Shown here: positions 61,189 through 64,000 of the stretch, piece after piece
Position numbering within the stretch: position 1 is the first letter of the stretch
Layout: each line of letters begins with the position of its first letter
Assembly: GCF_020521235.1 (NCBI RefSeq)
Contig: NZ_BLAY01000036.1
Span: 1-64,000 of the forward strand
Origin: Microseira wollei NIES-4236
GTDB taxonomy: Bacteria > Cyanobacteriota > Cyanobacteriia > Cyanobacteriales > Aerosakkonemataceae
Direction of reading: 5' to 3'
DNA: 64,000 nt
Program-made: the position numbers and the translations under genes
The notes under the pieces: generated by a model
What the model was told of the DNA's origin: nothing
The model's database searches: none
Seen by the model: only the letters and a program-made list of their open reading frames with translations

Positions 61189-62187
61189 TCAGTCATAATC
61201 GTGGACTTTGCCATCGGGCATAACAGTACCGCGCATCAGCGATCCAGCTAGATTTGCACTACTTAATTCTGCCCTAATAAAAATAGCATTCGTCAGATTT
61301 GCATCGGTTAAATCTGTTCTAGCCAGGTAGGAATCAACCAAGTCAGCATCAGTCAAATTCGCCTCGCGCAAACAAGCTCGACTTAAATCAGTTCTGGGCA
61401 ACCTAGCACCACGCAGAGAAGCTCGATTCATTTCCGCCTTACTCAAGTTAGCATCCGATAATAATGCACCGCTTAAGTTTACTTCGGTCATTTCAGCTTC
61501 AGCCAAGCTTGTACGTTCCAATTTGGCATTTGTCAGGTTAGCACCGCGTAGGTTAACTGTGGCTAAATTAGCTTCAGTGAGATAGACATTAGTTAAATTG
61601 GCATAAGCTAGGTTAGCACCGCTTAAATCTACCTCCCGCAGGCTAGCATCGGTCAAGTTCGCACCGCTCAAGTCTACCCTCGCCAAATCTGCACCCGCTA
61701 AGTTGACACCCCGCATATCGGCTTTATGCAGGTTAGCACCGCGCAATTTAGCACAGTAAATTCTTTTTTCCTCGCGCAAGTTAGCACCCCGCAAACAAGC
61801 ACCCGTCAGGTTAGCACCGCTCAGATTAGCATTCCGCAGGTCTGCCTCGATTAAATTTGCATCTAGTAAGTTTGCCAAAGTTAGATTGGCACTCCGTATA
61901 TCTGCACGTTCGAGGCACGCACCGTGCAAATCTGCGTCGCGCAGGTTAGCGCCCATTAAAGCGGCTTGATTTAAGTTTGCACCGCTCAACTTTGAACCAA
62001 TTAAATTGGCTCTTACCAAATTGGCTCGATTGAGAAATGCCAAAATTAAGTTAGCATTTTGTAAGTTGGCTTCTCTTAAATTTATCCCAATCAAGTCTGC
62101 TCCAAATAAATTGAACCGACCCAGGTTAGCACCGCTAAAGTTGGTTTCGCCCGCTGCGTATCGCCTCAAAAGTTCCTTGGCATCCAT
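61189..62187 (-). CDS. Pentapeptide-repeat protein
   Basis: A 332-residue protein made of A(D/N)LxX pentapeptides over residues 15-320 (about 60 units: SGANLGRFNLFGADLIGINL and so on), interrupted once by LREEKRIYCAKLRGANL. Such repeats form a right-handed four-sided beta-helix and generally act as binding scaffolds; some mimic DNA, but most cyanobacterial ones have no known role. There is no signal peptide. The short start MDAKELLRRYAAGETNF is the common cyanobacterial cap. Confidence 0.92.
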   Translation of the reverse strand: MDAKELLRRYAAGETNFSGANLGRFNLFGADLIGINLREANLQNANLILAFLNRANLVRANLIGSKLSGANLNQAALMGANLRDADLHGACLERADIRSANLTLANLLDANLIEADLRNANLSGANLTGACLRGANLREEKRIYCAKLRGANLHKADMRGVNLAGADLARVDLSGANLTDASLREVDLSGANLAYANLTNVYLTEANLATVNLRGANLTNAKLERTSLAEAEMTEVNLSGALLSDANLSKAEMNRASLRGARLPRTDLSRACLREANLTDADLVDSYLARTDLTDANLTNAIFIRAELSSANLAGSLMRGTVMPDGKVHDYD

Positions 62188-62226
62188 TTTGATTCTTCTA
62201 TCTTATTGATGATTGATACTAGATTG

Positions 62227-62955
62227 TTAACTTGCTGTTAAATAAGGGTAAAAAGGCTTCATTACTCGAATAATTACCCCGGCTATTTGCCTGAATTGAG
62301 CCGGCTCCTCAAGGCATTTCGCCGTACTATTTAGTTGAAATTCTAGCTCCGTAATCGTTTCACAATCCCGAAACAGCCTCAAAAGCAATTCATCAAGCTC
62401 TAGAGCTTTAATGGCTAACCAATCTTGTGGATTATCGAACTCAAACAACTTGCTTTCGACTGTAGAAAAAACAAGTATCTTAGCCAAAAGCGGGTTAGTA
62501 TACTTCATTATCTCCAGACGCAAATCAAAAGTATCGTACTGACGTTTTGGTTCGTTTAGCTGCAATTCTGGTGGCATTGCCGTCGGTTGTTTGGCAGCCG
62601 AAAATCTAGTTGAAACCGTATTATGCTGTCGGTTGGATTTGACCAGCGTTGACTCTTCCGTATTTGGGTATAGTTTCCCCAGTTCGCTGATGATTGCATT
62701 AGCCACTAACGAATATTCTGCTTGTTTGTTGAGTTGTTTGACCACGCTGTTGAGCGCGACGGTTAGGTGTTCTATCGTCGGGCTGAGATCGAGTAATTCT
62801 TTCAGTAAATCTTTTAACCTCAACCTCGCCAGCATCTCTGGGTCATTTTCCCAATATTTTTTACAAGCGCAATAAATTAGCTTTTTCATCCGCGTTAAAT
62901 TTTCATGCTGTTCTAAGTTTTGAACAACTTGAGCGAGAATAGAATCAGCTGCCAT
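62227..62955 (-). CDS. Hypothetical protein with internal duplication
   Basis: A 242-residue helical protein I do not recognise. It seems to be two copies of one domain. Residues 20-95 (RLKDLLKELLDLSPTIEHLT, LNSVVKQLNKQ, VANAIISELGKLYP) parallel residues 160-238 (ALELDELLLRLFRDCETITE, LNSTAKCLEEP, IAGVIIRVMKPFYP), joined by a polar linker (residues 100-140). It lies 39 bases upstream of the pentapeptide-repeat gene on the same strand and may be cotranscribed with it. Confidence 0.65.
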   Translation of the reverse strand: MAADSILAQVVQNLEQHENLTRMKKLIYCACKKYWENDPEMLARLRLKDLLKELLDLSPTIEHLTVALNSVVKQLNKQAEYSLVANAIISELGKLYPNTEESTLVKSNRQHNTVSTRFSAAKQPTAMPPELQLNEPKRQYDTFDLRLEIMKYTNPLLAKILVFSTVESKLFEFDNPQDWLAIKALELDELLLRLFRDCETITELEFQLNSTAKCLEEPAQFRQIAGVIIRVMKPFYPYLTAS

Positions 62956-63299
62956 TGTTGCCTCTTAAGGGGATTGAAGTAGAAAATATCAAAGGTTGTG
63001 AGTTGCTGTTAACCAAGCTCATCCGTAGACATTTGCACGGCGTCTGGTGAGTCTATCGCTCAAAGGTCGCACTTTTTTTCGCTCCAGAGAAAGTATGACC
63101 ATATTCTAAGACGAGATCAAAACTCAAGCTAGGGGTAGAGTCCCCACACTCGCACTTTCCTCACCCGCCCCCGCAGTAATAACACAAATAAATAAATATT
63201 TAGCATCTATCTGGAGAGATATTTTGCTCGACCTTTAGGTATACTTGGCAGAAAGGCGATCGCGCTAACCGTTCAAAGTCACGCCAGGAGAAGCCAAGG
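62956..63299. other. Intergenic region without visible gene
   Basis: This separates two divergent genes. No RNA gene or repeat array was recognised; the promoters of both neighbours must lie here. Confidence 0.45.
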
Positions 63300-63638
63300 A
63301 TGACCGCTATGGAATTAGAACAACAAGTCACGAAAGTAGCAATGGCGATCATGACCCGCAACAGGTACATCGCGGGAGATATGATTGCCAATTTGAAAAG
63401 CCAGATGGCACTTGAAGAGGTAGCTGGTATAGTACTGATCTCCCTCGAACGGTTACTCTGGTTTGAGACAGAGCTAGTCTGGTGTATAGAAAATCTGATA
63501 CCGATCGATGTGCGCCAAGAAATCAAAAGAATCATCTCATTCGCGACATACAAGCATTGTATAGACAAAGGTTTAGTACCGGGTAAAGATTTTAGTATCG
63601 ATGCTAGTGGGAAACTGCTACGCAACAGCATCCTGTAG
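63300..63638 (+). CDS. Hypothetical protein
   Basis: A 112-residue protein (ATG at 63300 or 63309, preceded by GGAGAAG). The N-terminal half is helical (TKVAMAIMTRNRYIAGDMIA; LEEVAGIVLISLERLLWFE); the rest includes VRQEIKRIISFATYKHCIDK and GLVPGKDFSIDASGKLL. I recognise no family. Codon use looks like the neighbours. It is followed by the tnpB fragment on the opposite strand. Confidence 0.55.
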   Translation: MTAMELEQQVTKVAMAIMTRNRYIAGDMIANLKSQMALEEVAGIVLISLERLLWFETELVWCIENLIPIDVRQEIKRIISFATYKHCIDKGLVPGKDFSIDASGKLLRNSIL

Positions 63639-63689
63639 GAATGATGCGCTTCGCCCACCGTATGCAAAACTTGGAATATATGCCCAATT

Positions 63690-64000
63690 GACATGCTCAC
63701 CGGGCTGAAGCCACGGTGATTCTTGACAGTTCATCGCAACTTGCTACCGCAGTAGTCTTACGGTCGCTCCCTGTCCATTTAAGGTCGTGCCGATGCCCCA
63801 TGCCGACCATTTCAATGTTTTTTGAGGCGTTCTCATCTCTGTCGTGTTCAGTGCCACAATTCAGGCAGAGAACAGAACGCACAGAAAGATCAATCTTGCC
63901 CCATCGATAACCGCAACAGGAACTTGCCTTGGCTTGTCGGTTCCCATCGGTTAATTACAACGAATTCGCGCTCTAGCTTTTGAGATTTCGCCTCGCAGAA
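63690..64000 (-). pseudogene. tnpB: 3' end of a tnpB gene, frameshifted and cut by the window edge
   Basis: Near 64000 the minus strand reads EFVVINRWEPTSQ, the TnpB stretch before the zinc ribbon. About one base too many near 63925 moves the frame, after which SCCGYRWGKIDLSVRSVLCL, NCGTEHDRDENASKNIEMVG complete the zinc ribbon and final RuvC Asp. The stop lies near 63697, and the CACCG...CGGTG hairpin at 63698-63717 is like an IS200/IS605 right end. The gene is different from the intact tnpB at 6067. Its 5' part lies outside the window. Confidence 0.75.

Overview
The window is chromosomal DNA from a cyanobacterium, most likely a filamentous one. It carries apcF (allophycocyanin beta-18), glnA with an NtcA-type promoter, many GCGATCGC (HIP1) palindromes, and cyanobacterial families such as CGLD27, Uma2 nucleases, DUF29, CHAT-TPR and CHASE2 proteins. 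Dispersed hairpin repeats and MITE-like elements are abundant, and an unusually large number of genes are broken.

Layout: 1-5000 holds a 112-bp tandem repeat, a ferritin-like diiron protein, glnA with a structured leader and NtcA promoter, a small conserved gene and apcF. 4600-5550 holds two hicB-hicA pairs, each with a broken toxin gene. 6020-7365 is an IS200/IS605-type element with only tnpB. 7894-14917 is a compact operon of two dynamin-like GTPases, three small coiled-coil proteins (two of them paralogous) and a long TPR protein; it is the best candidate here for an undescribed system. 15361-22148 is accessory (Rpn-like protein, two DUF29 paralogues, a frameshifted dual-specificity phosphatase, Uma2, TlyA methyltransferase, polysaccharide deacetylase). 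22224-29225 holds two further GTPases (one with about 110 residues of repeat-encoded sequence between its nucleotide-binding motifs), a kinase-GUN4 fusion, Uma2 and HicB.

29233-33105 (minus strand) runs yqeK (pseudogene), rsfS, CGLD27, asparaginase, then an initiator tRNA-fMet split by a group I intron, followed outside the tRNA by a PD-(D/E)XK gene of the group-I-intron endonuclease type. 33243-38192 holds a glycosyltransferase, a K+ channel and a PhoD-like phosphatase.

38428-61053 looks like a two-partner-secretion / CHAT / CHASE2 neighbourhood in decay: AAA-CHASE2 protein, TpsB translocator with two frameshifts, TpsA exoprotein reduced to its two ends, Uma2, CHAT-TPR protein, a dead IS630 copy, and a CHASE2-cyclase gene with a nonsense codon and a MITE insertion. 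Inside this region sits a cassette (43504-50910) with a 2073-residue DUF4157 polymorphic toxin of the type associated with extracellular contractile injection systems, its probable immunity gene and two small genes. The window ends with a pentapeptide-repeat protein, two hypothetical genes and the frameshifted 3' end of another tnpB.
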